Below, in pieces: positions 11,331 through 64,000 of a DNA stretch of 64,000 nt (position 1 is the first letter of the stretch; each line of letters opens with the position of its first letter). Position numbers and translations under genes: made by a program. Under the pieces are notes generated by a model. The model saw only the letters and a list, made by a program, of their open reading frames with translations, did not search any database and was not told the origin of the DNA. The DNA lies in assembly GCF_022539315.1 (NCBI RefSeq), contig NC_066316.1:9315501-9379500 (forward strand), read 5' to 3'. This stretch comes from Serinus canaria (Eukaryota > Chordata > Aves > Passeriformes > Fringillidae).

Positions 11331-13941
11331 GAAAACTGTCCCTTAAACTTTTTCCTGAACAAATACACTGATTGTGCTTTATTGGCTTCCCATGATGAGG
11401 CAGGTTTGCTAACCCTGTTAATAGTCCTGTAGTCCTCTTTCAAAGCTCTTTCAATGTCATTTTTGGCATGTGCATTAAGACCTGGATGGACCAGCTGGTA
11501 AAGGCTTCACAACCAAGTCCTACCATCTGAGCACTCTAAAATTAATAGACCTTCAATAAATTAATAGGAGTCCCATTATGATTAATATTTCTGGAAAGAA
11601 TCTGTCTTTGAGTTTGTTCTGTTTTCTAGTTTCTAAACCTGCAGTGCATACTTAGGTTCTAGTCTGACCCACACTTCAAACTCAGAGAAAGTTACAGTGC
11701 CACCAGAAAAAGTGGTGACAGTCTCTGTGTGTCCTTTTTCTGTTGTGGGACCAAATGGTGAACCAGAGTGATGAAATGAACCAGATGAAAAATAAACTGG
11801 TGAATCAGAGCAGTTCGTGCTGGATCAGCATTTCCAGCCACTTTATCAAATGGCTGCTGCACTGTAAATGTGGGGGAACTGTGCAACAAAACAGCTGGAA
11901 CTTGGAGGGATGTTGCTTTTGATGGCAACATCAGCTCAGTCCATCAGACCACAGCCTGAGCTCCCTCTGAATTCCCAGTGCTGCTGTGCAAAGATGAGGG
12001 CATGTTTTCAGACTAAGCTGTGCTGCTTGCTCCACCAGGATGAACCACATCAAAGGAAAACACTTTGAGCTGGGTGAAATGAATTCTTAGTGTTGGCAAC
12101 ACTGAGACTGTCTTATGAAGGGGTAATTCCTGTCTCCTGATTCTACACATTTCCCTGTTCAGGTGTGTAAGGAGTTTCTCCCAGACACCCTGTCACAGCT
12201 CTTATACTCCTTTCCAGGACTGCTGTAGATATGAGCAGCTTCAGGACCCCCTGAACTTGATGGCCATCAGTGTGTGACTGTTTGCATTCATGTTCAAATG
12301 AATCAAGGCTATTACTGTTCAGATTCCTCTGTCAAGCTTTGTTGTCTGCAAATAGTAAATTTGCAGGTAGTTGCAACTGCAGGAATAGGTGCACAGAGCA
12401 GCTGTATTTTTGTTCTGCCTCATGCAAGGCCTCTTTTAGGCATGACAATGGTGTGAAGCACAAAGTATTTGGGTCTGGAGTGTTTTCTCCTGTGAGGTGT
12501 GGGGAGAATTTTGTCTACTTCAAGATCTCATCAAGATCAGACAGGTACCAGTCCTTCTTTCTTTCACTTCCAAGCCTTCCTAATTAGTCTGGGGGCTAAA
12601 CAGTTGGGTGATTTAGCTCTAGCTGAGTGCTAGCTTATGCTCAGATAATATTACTTGAAGAGCATAGCCCTTGCTTTTATGTTCACATTGTTCATCCTCA
12701 ACGTGGGGCAGAGGTGAGCACCAAGGAAAAGACACAAACCCCACCTCTGCCACTCCACCCACTGTCCCCTCAGATAGAAAAGCACATGGCCATGGCATGC
12801 CAGCAAACCTCTCACTGCAAAGCAGCAGGTTTTGGGTATACTACAGGATAATAATTTCCCACCCTGCCATGTAGGGGAACTTTCAACCACAGTGCCAAAA
12901 TTCACAAACACCAAGAGGGTGACAAGAAACCACAAGGAATTCAGGGGCAAGGGGCACCCAGGCCAAAGGCATCCAGTGACAATTCACATCCTCACAATGG
13001 AGCTGTGTTTGGTGGACTGCAGGTCTGTGGCACCAACCACGCCCAGGCTGAGAGGAACCACCCTTGCTGGGGGATGTGATGTCCACAGATCACAGTTTGG
13101 TATTTGTGACAGATGTGGCTGCAGTGTGCTCCCTTCTACATTAATTAGCAAGAGCTCTTGATTTCCCAGCAAGCTGCCAACACATCCCTACTTCCACCTA
13201 AGTACCCACCACACAGGCATCTGCTGGAACAGCAGCAGTGTCTGAGAAGCAATGCCAGACAGCCTCCTCTGTGGGACATACTGGAGCAGGTAGGAGCAGC
13301 AAGACCTGCCTGTCTCCCAGTTCCCACCTGTAGAGGCATCTCTGGAAAGGAGAGAAGAGTCCTCTCCTCCTTACCCCTTCTCTTATCTCAGCACACAAGG
13401 ATGCATCCATCCTTCTTGAATGAGCTAGTGGCAATTATCCCTTGCTAACACAGGTGGCGGGAGGTGAGCCAACACTCAGGGAGATGGCAGAGACCAAGGC
13501 TGGTGTTTCCCAGCAAGGAGAAGGGAAGGAGCTGCCTGAAGGACAGGAGCCTTCCTCTTTAGCAGGCCTTGCTCTTGTCACCTCTGCTCCTCCTTCCACA
13601 GCTGGAGTCGGTGTTGAGGACTGGTATTGCTAAGGGAGAGGAGAACCCCTGGGGAGGGAGGCAGGTCAGGCACTGGGCAGGCTGCCTGGGTCACGGCTGG
13701 GTGCTGTGCGTTAGCAAGCGTGAGCTGCGGGCTGGGTGTGTCTCCCTTGAAAAGGCTCCGTGCTCAGAGGCTGCCAGGCCCGTGGGAGCTGATTGCAGTG
13801 TGGGGTGAGAGTGAGTGAAGCATTCAAGTACAGCTACTGCTATACACTCGTGGGTCCAGCATGGGAGGCTGTGCTGCAGCATCTCAAGTGTGTACTATAT
13901 GCAGAAGTTACCCAGTCTGCTGGGCTCGCAGAAGAAGGTCA

Positions 13942-64000
<50,059 letters not shown>

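Larger units (their letters stand above)
951..13941. other. Intergenic space between TTBK1 and SLC22A7, including TTBK1 3'UTR
   Basis: About 13 kb with no supported protein gene. The part next to 13941 should be TTBK1 3'UTR, but I cannot place its polyadenylation signal with confidence. Several long open frames occur (notably minus 829-1989, plus 7103-7807, minus 4308-5099). None has a recognisable domain, splice-site context or family resemblance. CR1 fragments at 5503-5544, 10463-10612 and 11165-11330 are listed separately. A short AT-rich run with alternating TA lies near 9263-9285. Otherwise I see nothing that can be named. Confidence 0.6.

Overview
The window looks like bird nuclear DNA. 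The evidence is CR1 retrotransposon pieces with the typical avian 3' tail, LTR families I recognise from songbird genomes, large AT-rich introns, and protein segments close to two mammalian neighbours on human 6p21.1. I infer a bird, probably a passerine; the species cannot be told.

Two protein genes are supported, both on the minus strand. (1) TTBK1 (tau-tubulin kinase 1) fills 13942-58063. Ten constitutive coding exons, running from high to low coordinate, have consensus splice sites and compatible phases. They encode about 1142 residues, from kinase subdomain VIII to the stop codon. The ATP-binding lobe, catalytic loop and DFG segment were not found and should lie beyond 64000. (2) SLC22A7 (organic anion transporter 2) enters at the left edge. 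Its first coding exon is 433-810, with intron 1 running off the window at 1. A DR1/HNF4-type motif lies about 120 bases upstream of its start codon. The order TTBK1 then SLC22A7, same strand, agrees with my recollection of the mammalian order.

Layout: 1-432 is SLC22A7 intron 1; 433-810 its exon 1; 811-13941 holds the SLC22A7 promoter side, the intergenic space and the unresolved TTBK1 3'UTR; 13942-16744 holds the last two TTBK1 exons; 16745-43561 is a very large intron; 43562-58063 holds eight further exons; 58064-64000 is the upstream intron.

The large intron holds the most interesting items. One is a likely unrecognised 255-bp, phase 0-0 cassette exon of TTBK1 (36022-36276) with good splice sites, beside a strongly CpG-rich stretch. 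Another is a broken endogenous retrovirus (about 20730-24056) with integrase and envelope transmembrane remnants. A third is a 1.2-kb CR1 copy. Two solo LTRs also lie in TTBK1 introns, one with a perfect 6-bp target duplication.

No tRNA, rRNA, CRISPR or bacterial-type element was seen. Homology calls rest on reading translations and on memory of the families; no alignment was run.
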